NCBI GenBank assembly: GCA_049999725.1
Contig: JBNGIS010020577.1
Coordinates: forward strand, 36,007-95,253
Direction: 5' to 3'
Source: Haplomitrium mnioides
Taxonomy: Eukaryota; Marchantiophyta; Haplomitriopsida; Calobryales
DNA: 59,247 bases
In this document: positions 10,446-23,700 of the stretch, piece after piece
Numbering within the stretch: the stretch's first letter is position 1
Layout: each line of letters begins with the position of its first letter
Translations under genes and position numbers: made by a program
The notes under the pieces: generated by a model
What the model was told of the DNA's origin: nothing
Database searches by the model: none
What the model saw: only the letters and a program-made list of their open reading frames with translations

Positions 10446-13158
10446 TTCATTCAAGACAGTACTTCTCCTTGAAGAGCTCCGGTATTCTTTGTACCAAAGA
10501 AAGATGGTGGATTTCGACTTTGTACAAATTATCGAGGATTGAACAATCAAACGGTGAAGAATGCTTATCCTCTACCCCGTATTGATGATTTGTTGGATCA
10601 ATTGAGTGGTGCACGATTCTTTTCTAAGTTGGATCTTCGAAGTGGCTATTGGCAAATTCCAATCAAGCCAAATGATGTACCAAAGACAGCTTTTCGCACA
10701 AGGTATGGGTATTTTGAATGGAAAGTTCTTACATTTGGTCTTACTAATGCTCCGACGATATTTATGGACCAAATGCATTGAATTTTTGATGGGTTGTTGG
10801 ATACGTCAGTGTTGGTATTTTTGGACGACATCTTTATCTTTAGTAAAAGTGAAATTGAACATCGTGCTCATCTCAAAGAGGCACTACAACGATTACGCAA
10901 TTGAAAGTTTTATTGCAAGAAGTCTAAGTGTGAGTTTTGGAAGCAAGAGGTGACTTATCTAGAGCATAAAGTGTCTGTGGATGGCATTAAGATGGAGGAA
11001 GAGAAAATCAAGTCTATTGTAGAGTGGCCAACACCAAATGATGTAAAGAATGTTCGAGCTTTTAATGGATTAGCAAGCTTTTATCGAAGATTCATTCATT
11101 ACTATGCTCATATTGTTGCATCGCTTACGGATTTACTAGGGAAGGATGTAAAGTTCAAATGGACGACCAAGGAGCAAGTGGCATTTCAACAACTCAAGGA
11201 TGCGGTGACATCTCGTCTAATTCTACAACCATATGATCCAAAGAGGCGTTGCATAGTTGATTTTGATGCCTTTAATTTTGCTATTGGAGCGGTTTTACAA
11301 CAAGAGTTTGAGGATGGACTTCATCCAATTGCATTCATGTCACGCCGATTGAATGCGGTGGAGAAAAATTATTTTGCAAGAGATCGAGAGCAATTAGCAA
11401 TGGTTCAGGCTACCAAAGTGTGGAGACACTATCTTTTGAGCAAACCTGTACTTATGCGTACAAACCATAAGCCATTGCTTCAAGCAATCCACTTGTAAAA
11501 TATGACAAGTCGTCATCATCAGTGGGAAGATCAACTATAACTCTTTGATTTCAAGTTGGAGTACAACCCGGGAAGGTTCCACATTATTCCTGATGCATTT
11601 TCTCGAAGACCGGATTATCGAACAAATATACTAGAGATAGCAAATGCTAGTATATTACATCTTTATGAAGCAACCAATGACGGCTTTTGACAAAAGTTAC
11701 AAGAAGACGCCTTCTTTACTCTTGTTAGAGCACGTTTGGCGGTCCAAGATAGTGAATATCATACCTTTTCTATTCGGGATGGTATTCTCTATCAAGGCCA
11801 TCAAATATATGTTCATCAAGATGATGCGCTTCGAATGGCACGTTTACAAGAAGCACATGATATTCTAATTTTTGGGCATCTTGGAGTAGACAAGACTATG
11901 GAGTTGCTTTAATGGACTTGGTGGTGGTCAAACCTAGCTCGAGATTTTTGTGGCTTTGTTCGTTTTTGTGAAAGTTGTCAACGAAACAAGGCTTCAAATA
12001 AAAAACCAGCTGGTCTTCTGCAACCATTATTGATTCCTACTGCTCGGTAGGAACATGTAAGTTTGGATCTTATCACTTCACTTCCAACCACGCCTCGTGG
12101 GTTTACGGCCATTGTGGTGTTTGTGGATAAGCTAAGCAAACAAATTCATCTAGCACCGACAGTGGATACGGTGGATGCTCCACAATTGGCAAAGATTTAT
12201 TTTGATACAGTCTTTCGATATCATGGAATGCCAAAGATACTTATATCTAATAGAGATCCACAATTCATTGGGAAGTTTTGACGAGAGTTATTCACACTTT
12301 TGGGTACCAAACTATCTATGTCTACGGCGTATCATCCTCAAACAGATAGGCAAACCAAACGGGCAAATTGTACTATGGAAGATATGCTTCGAACATTTAT
12401 CAATATTCATCATATGGATTGGGATAATTTTTTACCAGCTGTGGAGTTTGCATACAACAACTCCAAACAAGCAAGTACTGGTTTTTCTCCTTTCTTTCTT
12501 AATTCTGGTAAACATCCTCTTGTTCCCGATGGTTTGCTTTCTCCTTCGTCTTCCAATGTTCCAAGTCTTTTTACTTTTTTGTCTTGTTTATCTTCCTCAT
12601 TGCAAGATGCCAGAAACCATCTTGTTATTGCTCAAAATCGGCAAAAACAATTTGCCGATAAACATCGTCGTGATTGCTCTTATGTTTTAGGTGACCAAGT
12701 TATGTTATCCACTCATAATCTTCCATTGTCTTTAGATACTCAAGTCCATAAGTTATCTCCTACTTGGATTGGTCATTTATCGATTTCTCAGGTTATTTCT
12801 CCTGTTGCTTATAAACTTGATCTTCCTCTTCATATGAAGATTCATCATGTGTTCCATGTTTCTAAACTTAGGCCTTTTGTTTCTAGTCCATCTTCTTTTC
12901 CAAATCGTGTTCAAATTCCTCCTTCGGCCATTGTTGTTGATGATCATGAAGAATTTGAAGTAGACCGCATTTTGGCGAAAAGAGTTATCAAGCGTGGGCG
13001 ACATCCACAAGTTCAATACAAGGTTTTGTGGAAAGGCTATCCACTTCATGATGCTACTTGGAAACCTTCTTCAAATCTTGAGAATGCTCAAGAAGCTATT
13101 AAAATTTTTGAAAGTTGCGACAATGACGATGACGTCATTGATTAGATGGCGGGGATTA
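10446..13158 (+). pseudogene. Nested family-B pol: RT, RNase H, integrase, chromodomain (5'-deleted, broken)
   Basis: The sequence enters in the middle of the RT domain ([32 protein letters not shown]) and continues through RNase H (about 10950-11620), integrase and chromodomain, with a stop at about 13145. The 5' LTR, gag, protease and the RT N-terminus are gone. Stops fall where other family-B copies have sense codons, for example the codon after QMH is TGA here and CGA in the copy near 50137. The integrase has lost two catalytic acidic residues: the second Asp is Asn (SNRDPQF) and the Glu is Lys (QTKRAN). The chromodomain segment reads YKVLWKGYPLHDATW. The family-B 3' LTR follows at 13159. 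Confidence 0.87.
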
Positions 13159-13590
13159 TGTAATAGTACAAACATAAGGTTGTGCTATTTATAAGAAAAT
13201 AAAGAGGAGTGAAGGAAGTGATAGTGAGTCACTTTTAGGGTAAGATTAGATTACTTGCCTTTGAAGTAACTTTTGGTGAAGCGTCACTTTTAGTTTACTT
13301 GCATTTGAAGTACTTTTGGTAGAAAGTCATCTTTAGGACTGAAATGAGAAGTGACTTGTAAGTAAAGTAAGAGGGATGACACCTTCTTCTCTTGTATAAA
13401 TAGAAGGGCTTCTTGGCCCCACTCCTCATTCTGGAGTTCTTCTCGAATCACTTGGGTTCTTTGGTTGCTTGGCTTTTGCTTGCAATCTTGGTCTTAGCTT
13501 GGACCTTGAGTTGCTTTTGGTTGAAGAACTCTATTAGAGTTCACTATGAGTTCTTACTCATTTGGATTTGGTCTTTGAGATTCTTTTACA
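13159..13590 (+). repeat. Family-B 3' LTR (nested element)
   Basis: It begins TGTAATAGTACAAACAT and ends TTCTTTTACA, with a promoter TATA box TTGTATAAATAGAAGG near 13392. It matches the LTRs at 47972-48357 and 55126-55549. Family-A LTR sequence resumes immediately at 13591. Confidence 0.88.
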
Positions 13591-13779
13591 ATAGAAAAGG
13601 AACCAATGGGGTTTTGACACCTATGTAAGCAAAGTGCTTTTCACTTAGTATATAAAGAAATGAGAGGGTCTTGTTGGGCATCTCTTACCTTGTGGGTTCT
13701 TGAAGCTCTTTATGCGCTACTCTTGTGTGTGTTGTGTTTGTGTTAATTTTAGTGTGTGATGTATGTGTGTAGTGTTACA
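13591..13779 (+). repeat. Family-A 3' LTR, right part
   Basis: ATAGAAAAGGAACCAATGGGG continues the family-A LTR exactly where 10445 left off, with the TATA segment TATATAAAGAAATG near 13651 and the terminal GTGTTACA. CTCAA at 13780-13784 is the right target duplication. Confidence 0.88.
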
Positions 13780-13784
13780 CTCAA

Positions 13785-14744
13785 ATGTTGACTTTTTTGA
13801 TATACAAACCAATAGACATTTGCTTACAACGAATCCACATGTCTCCAAGAATTGCAATAACTCAGCTCTTCTCTAGTTTATGTGACATTGAAAAATATCC
13901 TTTCGATAGAATACAAGGCATTTTCTACTTAGACACAAAAAGACAAAAAAACTCAAAATATCTAAAAATAGAAATCTAAACTTAGAATGGTGTGAATGAC
14001 TTGACTTGTTTGGTGATGCAAAACTCAATATTGCTAGTCTATTATAGAAGTTTATCTAATTTTTATAAGGTGCAAGATATTAAAATATAAGCATAAATGT
14101 AGTAAATCTTATGTTTTTCACTTGTGTAAGTAGTTTCCAACCAAAAGTCACATTACTTCTAACTTTTACTTCTAACATTTAAATACTATATGTATTTTGT
14201 TAGAAGAAGAGAGAATCGCACACCAAAAAGTTGAAAACAATTTCGTGGGCTATGGATACGGAGAACAGAAGTTTCGTGGGCTATGGAGAACAGATGTTTC
14301 TTCAACCTCAACTACTACTTCCTTACTTGATGCTAAGGGAGCTCAAACTCTCCTAGCAACAGCTAGGTTACCAGCCAATCAGCTCAACTTCTGTAGAGAT
14401 TGGGAATAGGGAGGACTGTAGAAACACGAGTACTAAAGAAAAGTTGAGAATGATGTAAGCTGCATCACTTACCAAGTATAGAAACCAAAACCCGCACTGG
14501 ATATAGAGCACATGCCTAACAAAACCTAAAGTATTGGATTCACTGTTCTGCTGTTGTACGAAACACTCACACAACTGAATCATTGTACAGTATGGCACGA
14601 CGGTTGATTGTCATGCATTTCACTTTACTTTTACTGTTCATGGCACTGTACTGTTTGCAGCTGTGTGCGTACTCAGACTGCCTCAGTTTTTCGAAAGTCT
14701 GCGAATGGTAAAATCTGCAATCACACATTGGGTTCGCTATTCTC
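13785..14744. other. Unassigned spacer upstream of starch synthase
   Basis: AT-rich sequence to about 14180, then a stretch with an imperfect local duplication (TTTCGTGGGCTATGGA...GGAGAACAG, about 14242-14294). A short open frame at 14197-14409 shows no recognisable domain. The 5' UTR and promoter of starch synthase II should lie in the last few hundred bases, but I cannot place a TATA box or a transcription start. Confidence 0.4.
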
Positions 14745-17700
14745 GTGGCAACTTTTTTCCTTGTAACTGGGGATATCGCTTGCGTATCGCCCTTGCGGTG
14801 TGCTATGGGGACGGGGGTCGGGAGTGTCACAATGCTCGTGACGGGTGGTGGCACATTTCCTCAAATTGACATGAATACCTTTGATTGCGTGCATACATGC
14901 CACTCGATTGCGTGCGTATATTCCAGAGGCTCACTTGCAAGGGCTTACTCAAATGCATCGCTTTGGCGTCGAAATGAAAATGATAGACCGATTTGGGAGA
15001 GGAAATCCGGGCGTAAACTGGGAAGGAAAGTAGCGGTTCGTGCAGAGAAAGGAGGGTCAGACAGTAGCGCAGGTGGAGGAGAGACTGTCGGGAAGCAGTT
15101 GGGTGGTGAAGAAGTCTCTGCCCAGGTACGCCTCGTGGTGCTGTGTCCGAGCACGATGTAGGTTTGGTAGTGCATTTTGTAGTGAGGGGTTCCAAAAGAT
15201 GGTATAGTGGCCTTGATAATGCTGGAACTATCTGGACTGTGGCAACGTTGATCGCTAGAGTTGGCAACATAGAGTGTCTTTCGCGGCGTAAATGTTGTGA
15301 AGATTTGCGGAACCGTGGCGTGTGGAATGAGTACTTGTCTGTTCGGTTAAGTTGAGAACCATCCGAGGCTGAGCATTTAGACCTGTTGCTGTCAACCAAT
15401 TGTGGTACCCATTGATTTCGGCTTGTTGTCAGAGTGGAACTCGTTTGTAATTTTTTTTTCTATCAGACTTTATACATGTTGGATATGTCAATGTACCATG
15501 CAGATTGAGGAGCGCAAGAAACTGTATTCTACGTTACTAAATAATGCCTCGGATCCCACAGTTCAGATAAAAGCTTTCAAGGACGTTTACCAGGCTATTC
15601 AGAAAAAATCAGACCAAATAAGGGCATTTAATGAAGCCATCAGCCAGCAAGATTCTAAAGCTAAAGCCTCACTATCAGATAAGGGAAAATCATTGCCTAT
15701 GAACAAGAATACCCCTCTGAATTCTCCTTTAGCAAGTAAACCTAGGACTACTGCATGGCCAAGCCCTCTTTCCCCTGCCCCTACATCCAAAAAGTCAGAT
15801 TCACTGTCCTCTGCACTGCAAACACCTGTTCATCCGCATACTCCACCCATGTTTCCATCGTCAGTTACACCTCCTGCAAATTCTGTAGCAGCTCCTTTAT
15901 TATTAAAAGATACTGAAAGTGCTTCCACAAAACAGCCTGACTTAACTTTGCCAGTGAGTGAACCTCATGATGCTGCAGTAAAGGAAGTAAAGAAAGCACC
16001 ACCTTTGGCTGGGCCAAATGTAATGAACGTAGTATTTGTGGCTGCAGAATGTGCTCCCTGGTCCAAAACAGGTATGCTCCTCTTTGTGATGGCCCTGACC
16101 TCCATAATTGTGTAGAATGTCATGAAAATGTTTCAACTGTACAATCCTTGAATCATTTCTGCCTCTTGAAATGCCAACTTGAAATCCTGTTTATTGGAAA
16201 AATTGTTTGCTGGTGTGGACAGGGGGCTTAGGTGATGTGGCAGGGGCATTGCCAAAGGCATTGGCACGGCGAGGACATCGTGTGATGGTATTTCCCTATT
16301 TTAGTATAAATTTTTCCTTATGTAGTGTCATGTTTTGGATTTTTGATGAGAAATCATTTTTGGTATGGGGCATACCACCGGGTCTTTTTGAAATTTCTTG
16401 CATACCCTTCTGGATCGTAAAGTTGCTTATACTGCGAAATTTCTATTCAGGCTTTGTCTCCTCGGTATAGCAATTATGCAGAAGCTTGGGACACTAGTGT
16501 GCGAGTGGTATTCAATGTGGCTGGACAGGTGGGTAACGTTTTTTAATCTACAGGCATTGTACTTCTTTGCTTGACAGAGAATGACTGTATTCTTCTTAAA
16601 ACCTATAGCAGTTGGTCACTGATCGAGCATTTTATCAGTTTAAAGGTGAGACAACGGCCTCTTGCCACCTCTCAAAGACAACCTCAATAAATTAAAGTAT
16701 CTGTGCCCAATTTTTCTTTTTCTTGCAGTTAAGCATTGAGGCCTGGTGTAATAGCGGCAAATATGTATGCAGGACAGGGAGGTAGGATATTTTCATACAT
16801 ACATCGATGGAGTTGATTATGTGTTCATTGATTCGCCTATGTTCCACTCATTTTCCAGCAACATCTATGGAGGCTCTAGGGAGGTATTTTTTATCCTATT
16901 TCCTGTTCCTTTTATTACTGTTCATTGTCAAGATTTTTCATGTGGACTTGTTAGGATATTTTATTTGCATGCACTTTTGACTGCGCAAAGCACGATGTTT
17001 GGTGATCTTACCAACGGTAGTAGTTTCACAGTGACTTTGATCCTGTCCAGGATGTGTTGATCCGCATGATTCTCCTATGCAAAGCAGCTGTTGAGGTGAC
17101 TATGCAAGCCTCCATGCTAATTATGTATTATTTGTTAGTAGAATAATATATCATTCGCTGAATGCTGAAGGGGGCCACAACTACTGACTCCTAAGGGTTA
17201 TTTTATTGGATGGCTGTTTACTAAAGTGAAATGAATGGTGGAACTTGACAATGGACAGTTTTTGGTTAGCTTTATTTCTTGGTAGAGTGCTAGGCAGGCA
17301 GCATCATGACCGATTTTTCCTGTTATTCTATTCCGGAAATTGGCAGAAACTCAGTGCCAAGGTTCTTATAGTAATATCTTGGTGAATTTGAGCATAATAG
17401 TATGTATGATCTGGACCTGTTTTTGGGAGCTGATCAAATCAGCAGGGAGTTGTGGCCAGTTGTGACTGGCACACATGATGAGGCTGACTTGTCTGAAACT
17501 TTGTGACTGACATCATAATGTGAAGGCTGCTCTCTATGTTGCATTAGTTTTGATGTATCTCTAGTTGTTTTCCTATTCAACCATCCATCTGGTTACGTCA
17601 AGTGTTTGTGTGGTTTAATTTTTTCTGCATGTTTTCATTGTTGTTGTTTGCTGCTATAATTGGCATGTTGGACTTTTCTTTCCCTTTTCAAGTTCTTTCC

Positions 17701-20700
17701 TTTGAACTTAGACCATAATTTTCAGCCAATAAATATATGTTGCTCATATGCTGACATTGATTCAATCATGGCACCTATTATCAGACCTGGGTTCTCATGA
17801 TTAATTAATTAATTTATTTATTGATCAAAAGAAAACCTTTATTCATGTTGTACATACTCGTGATTAGTTTTCATTGTTTCTTGCCACATTATGAGGCTGA
17901 ATAATCTGAAACTTTGTGTCTGACACCTCATTGTGAAAGGCTGCACTCTTTGTGTTGCGCAGCTGTGGTGCGTGTAGGTTTTTCCTAGACTATTGCAGCT
18001 TCCATTGATTTTTTTTTTGTGGTTAGTTTACTCTCCAGAACTTCATAACTATACTATACATACATGCCGCTGTGGCTATGAACCTGAAAAAAATTTTATT
18101 TTGAGATGCATAGTTAGTGTACTGGGAGTGAAGATTTTATTAGTTCTGGCCGTCAGATGTTGGGTGAGGTGGTGTTGCAGTTTGGAAGCTGCAAAGTCAT
18201 TGTAGACAGTTATTTCTTCTTGGAAGCCCTTTTGTTCTGGGAAAGGACCATTTTCCTTAATTAGAAGATCAAGCTGCCTTGACAGATTTACAATATCTAT
18301 ACCTGTGAAAACCTAGCAGAGCTACATCCTTGGACGCCTGTCATTTCCAAAGGGCAATGGCCTTTCAAAGAAAATACTTAACATGGTGCTTCTCAGGAAG
18401 TTGAGTGGGGGTTTCTTTCTTTAAAATATAATACAACATAATATGTAGCTTGAAATTTTCTTTGAAAAAGTGGTAGGAGGATGAGTGACAAGTTTAGCTA
18501 AGTTGCCTGTACTTTACAACAGTATGCCAGCAGATGAGGAATTATTAGAGTAGAAGATATAGTGAGTTTATGACTCTCTGGAAGTCTGAGTTCTCAACTA
18601 ACCTGTTTGCCAAATAATAATTTTCCTCCCTCCAGTTAAGACTCAAAACAATTTCAGAAACTCTTTGTGATAATGATGTAGGAAGCTAGTCAATAGTGTC
18701 AAATAGACATAATTATGTGAAGCAGTAGTGTTTGGGGGCTTTCTTGAGGTTCAATCTCATTCGAATGTAAAGATGTTGGGCTTCCAATCCATCCTTCTTC
18801 AGGCTGTGGGTTAAACTTTTTCGATAGGTGGGTGCAATGGCTTCCTAATCAGCTCGCGTTGTTTTTTGGGTTTAATAGAGCTGGATGTTATTTAGTGGCT
18901 TTAAATACCGGTTTTTTTGGACTGAAAGCAAACAACTTTATTTACTTCCACGCATCGCAGGAATAACCACAGCCAACAGTCAGACCAAGCAGCAAAATCA
19001 GCAACCTGTCAATTGCTTTCAGGATATAGCCGAGAAAACATCAACAATCCAATACCATCAATCCAAATTATAACTAACGTTTAGATTCCAACGTACAGTA
19101 TTGTCATCACAGATACAGAGAAAATGCCTGGCGCCCCAAGCTCTGTCCTTTGAACCTGTGCATAGATGTTAATCAGTGCATAGATTCTTGGTGGAGTGCT
19201 AGGCATCATCATGACTGATTTTTCCGGTTACTTCCGGAAAGTGGCAGAAACTCAGTACGACGATTGATCAGGACCTGCTGTCGGGAACTGACGAAACCAG
19301 CAGGAAGTTGTGGCAGCTTGTCACTGCTACACATGATGAGGCTGAATAGCCTGAAACTTTGTGTCTGACACCACAGAGTCAAGGCTGCACTCTATGCGTG
19401 CACAGTTGTGATATGTGTAGGTTTTTCCTAGACTATTGCAGCTTCCATTTAAGTGTTGTTGCGGTTAGTTTTGCTCTCCACAACTTCATAACTAATAGAT
19501 GGTAATCAGTCCCGGACTCCCTTCTTTCATCCTCTTCACACAGGTATCCCAAGCCACCGGAGCTCTGCAGTTTTGCCCATTCCCTGACCAGAGGAAGTTC
19601 CTCACTAACTGTTTGATTTCTTTAAGGCAGGAGCTGCCCCCTGCCCAGGAAGTAGCACAGTAGCAGATGGAACCAAGAAAGATTTGGTTGATGATTGAGA
19701 GTCTTCCAGGCAGATGAACTGTTGCACCAAAACTTGAGCCTTGATCTGACTGTCCACCAAGATGTTCTTAATCCCTGGAAGACAGCTTCAAAGGCCAAAT
19801 GGAATGCCAAGGAATTTCAAGATTGTATTCTTCTCCACACATTTCCAGGTAGTGCCCAGGTTTCACCCTTGTGGTATAGGCTGAAAACTGATTCAAATAC
19901 CAGATGACTTCTCCCAGTTTATGTTCTATCCAGAAGCCCTGGAGAAGGTGTGCAGCAACTCAACTGCGTTCAGAAGGTTCTATTCCTCTACTGCCAAAGA
20001 AGAAGTCATCGGCATATTGGGAGAAGAGGTGATGTCTACCCGTGGAGTGTAGTGTTATTGAGAAGGTGCTCGAGTGCATGAGCCACACAAGATACAAATG
20101 GAGCTAGAGGGTAGCCTTGACGAACAGAGTGCTGAATAGGGATGGAGCAAGAAGGGATACCATTGAGGATGACAGCAGAAGGGCATTGGTTGTTGTCATC
20201 TGCACATAACCTATGAATCTCGGACTGAACCCCATGGCCTCGGATGCTTTGAACATGAAATCCAAGTCCACAGTGTCATATGCTTTCTCAAAATCCACTT
20301 TCAGGGTGGTCTTGATGGCAATGTCGTGGATGTATCTATTTGGGAGATTGCTCCATATTGATAATCCTTGTCAGAACCTTTTGCGATCTAAAATCAAAAC
20401 CTTTGTGGCAGAGATCTGCTATGAGACATTGAGAAGAGAAGTGGGTCTCCTGTTGGAGCCTAGAGTCTTATCTATTGAAGAGTATTGTTTGAGTGGGAGG
20501 ATGGACCAAGTACAGTCCTTCCCAAGGCTCAATCCTGGGAAAGGATCCCTTTTGTAAATAAATTCATGGTTAACCTGAGCTAGCTAGAATAGTTAGTTAT
20601 AGTTAAGGAAAATGCCACGTGTCAGCACCTGGGAGCTCCCCTGGGAAGTTGGCTATTTTTCTTTGGGGGTGCAGAAATAAGCAAGCGACTGCATGTGAAC

Positions 20701-23700
20701 ACAATTCAATTTGGACCCCCCGACGGGAAACTGGAGTGGGTGCTGCCCCCCCTTGTCCATACGAGGACTTCTCCACCTGAAGAGATTCTATCGTATGAGC
20801 AGTCGTCCCCACCTGGGCACTAGTTGTTTTAGAAGACCTGGGCACCAATTGTTTTCCAGCTGCGGCTAATACATGTATATATAAATCTACAGAGGACCCA
20901 TCCGAGGCATCCTCTCAATTCCATATCATTCAGAAGGGTCATCGTTCAAGCCATAACACATTTTATGTTTGATCGTTTCCTGATTCACATTGTGAAGGAG
21001 AAGGCATCGATTTCCTGCTATCACAAAGGAGAAGACACCGTTTTTCTGCTTTTGCAAGGAAGAGCGCACAGGTGCACGACCAGGGTTGCTGCCGTTTTTG
21101 CTGTCGGGAGGAAGAGCAGATGCTTAACCAGGGTTGCTGTGTTTTTTCTGCTATCGCGACTCTGTCATGAAGGCCATCATGTTGTGCCAATTTGCAGATG
21201 ATTGCTTTGGAAGCTCTGCTATCCAGTTTTGCAGATCATTTTTCAGAAGAGAGGATCATTGCAAGTCTTCCATTTTGTACATAGAAAGGCAGTCAAGGCA
21301 CTTCCTTCACGAAACGGTGCTGCCACATTTTCCTTCTTCATGTGATTCTAATGAACAGGAGAGTATTTCTTTGGTTGCTGCACAGCCTCTCACAAATAGT
21401 GACAAATCAGACTTCGAATTCACTATTCAGTCATTCCTTAGGGATTTCGTCAAATGATTTTTCAATATTATCACCACCCTTGGCAATCAGGAGGTTGTGC
21501 CTTTGTGAAACTCAACACTGAATAATTGTCATCCAACAGCTTTAGAGATCATGGCTGTAGTCTTTAGCAATCCACTTCCAGCAGCATATGTAGACCATCA
21601 GGTCCATGGGCCTTTAGGCCTCCCATGGTAATCAGTGCTGTCATTAACTCTTGTTCACTTGGGGGATCTTCCATCATGGCACCCCAAGTTAATCACCAAA
21701 CAGTTGATCACCAAACTTTTAGGGGTCTTAAAACCCAAATATCTTGACATGATACATCTGCTTGAAACTACCTTGTTATGAATGTTTTATAAGTAGGAAT
21801 GTATATCCTGTAATAATTGTCATAACAATGATAGGTAAGTATCTAGTGTTGTTGGGAATGTTATTATGTAAATAGGAATGTATATTGAATGATGTCACAA
21901 GCTGATGATTGAGAAGGACGAAATTTGATTAGTTTGGATTCATGGTGGAGTGCTAGGCAACATCATGACTGTCTTTTCCTGTTACTTCTGAAAAGTGGCA
22001 GAAACTTGGTATGAAGATTGATCTGGACCTGCTGTTGGGAGCTGATGAAACAAGCAGGGAGTGGTGGCAGCTTGTCACCACTACACATGATGAGGCTGAT
22101 TGGTCTCAGAATTCAACCTGAATTTTGACTGACACAGCTGCACTGTACGATGCGGTCATTGTGATGTGTAGTTTTTTCCTAGACTATTGCAACTTCCATT
22201 TGGTTACCATCATTTGGTTTTTGGGGGTTTGTTTTACTCTCGGCATCGTCATAGCTATATCTTGACATGATACATCTACATGTGTAAGTCCATTGAAAGC
22301 TCTTTCACTGTAGAAGGGGGATGGTCTTGTAGCAATAATATTGTTAAATAAAGGGGACTTAGGAGGACCTACCTCAGCTTCAAATGTTTCATGCCTTTGA
22401 TCTTTGCCTGTTGGAGGGTAGAGCTTCTGAAAAAATAAACAGAATACACAGAATGCTAAGCCAAAGTTGTGAAATGCGCAGGTGTTGCCAATGGCAAATT
22501 ATCAGCAACCTGCTTCAGAAACTAACCTAAAAAACAACTGGAGACCAGCAATAGCAGGACTGACATTGAGGTTCCTATAAACAGTCCTATCATCTTGAAT
22601 GATATGAAGGCGAAGGGCTTGGTCCTTAAATGCATCATCATTTTGGGCGTTTACTGTCATGGACATTAAGTTCAATGCTTGAAGGGCATATTACCATCTG
22701 TGCTATGCCTACTGCAGCTTATCTTTTTATCCAATATGTTAATTGCCTGATGAGCCATATTGCGAATTATTTGTAATAGGCAGGCAAAGACCATCAACCC
22801 TTTCTCGCAATATGCCAGGAGATAGACAGCCTTTTCTATCACAGATAACAATTTGCAGGCAGTTGTAGAACTAATTTTGTGAGTGGAAGCTACAGCTCAA
22901 ACATGTATTTGGGAAACTCGGTGTGGGGCATGGTAATGTTATCAGTTACTGAGAATGGTGGAGGTAAGGTGTTTGTAAGCTATGATCCCCAGAATGCCTT
23001 CCGATTTACGGAATGGGACAGCCATTATAGACCAATAGTCACATAGCCAATTTTCAAAACAGCCAACCTGGAAATTTCCTCCAATTAGTTCCTATCTTCC
23101 TCATAGCTATGTGTTTCTGTTTGTATAATCCAACTGACCTAAGTATTTGAATGAGATATCTATTTTTGGTCTCCAACTTTCAAATAGAAAACTAACTTAT
23201 TTCTGTTTCATGTTTGTCAACAGGCTCCATGGCATGTGCCATGTGGTGGTGTATGTTACGGAGATTCTAATCTGGTGTTTATTGCCAATGATTGGCATAC
23301 TGCACTTTTGCCAGTCTATCTGCAGGCATACTATCGAGAAAAGGGGCTGATGATCTTTGCCCGTTCATTACTAGTAATTCATAACATGGCCCATCAGGTA
23401 ACTAAAATATTGATGGCACACTGCTGTTGTACAGTGTCAGTAAATCTAGTGCAAGTAAATTTTTTTTCATTAATTTGCCATGTTTGTTGGGAAAGTATAA
23501 TGGAAAGAATTTGTTGAATGAGCCAGGCTGAAGTTGATCGATTTACTGTTTTCCAGGGTCGGGGGCCAATGACAGACTTTGCAAAACTGGGGTTGCCTGA
23601 CCATTACGCAAATTTTTTCGTCCTTGATGACCCTATTGGTGGTAGGCACTGTAACATATTCAAGGCTGGACTTATTGCTGCCCATCGGATAGTGGCTGTG

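Larger units (their letters stand above)
4575..13779 (+). mobile_element. Family-A Ty3/gypsy chromovirus with a nested family-B element
   Basis: This is a full-length but dead LTR retrotransposon. The order is 5' LTR 4575-5122, primer-binding site 5125-5136, leader, gag from 5771, protease, reverse transcriptase, RNase H, integrase, C-terminal chromodomain, polypurine tract 10071-10084 and 3' LTR 10085-13779. The 3' LTR is interrupted at 10446-13590 by a family-B element. Exact CTCAA pentamers at 4570-4574 and 13780-13784 flank the whole composite, which proves one insertion event and sets the order: A inserted first and B later. The domain order and chromodomain place it among plant chromoviruses. 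All frames contain stops, so it is not autonomous. Confidence 0.9.

Noticed and set aside
14827-15399. 190-codon minus-strand frame opposite starch synthase exon 1
   Set aside because: The plus-strand reading joins exon 2 in phase and ends in a transit-peptide-like pattern; the minus frame has no domain.
16767-17060. 97-codon frame starting MQDREVGYF as a separate gene
   Set aside because: Only its first part is real: it is an exon of starch synthase II, and the rest is the following intron read through.
20873-20890. TATA box as a genuine alternative starch synthase promoter
   Set aside because: A transcript from here would start with the GT5 domain already cut; the setting looks like transposon sequence and there is no supporting exon.
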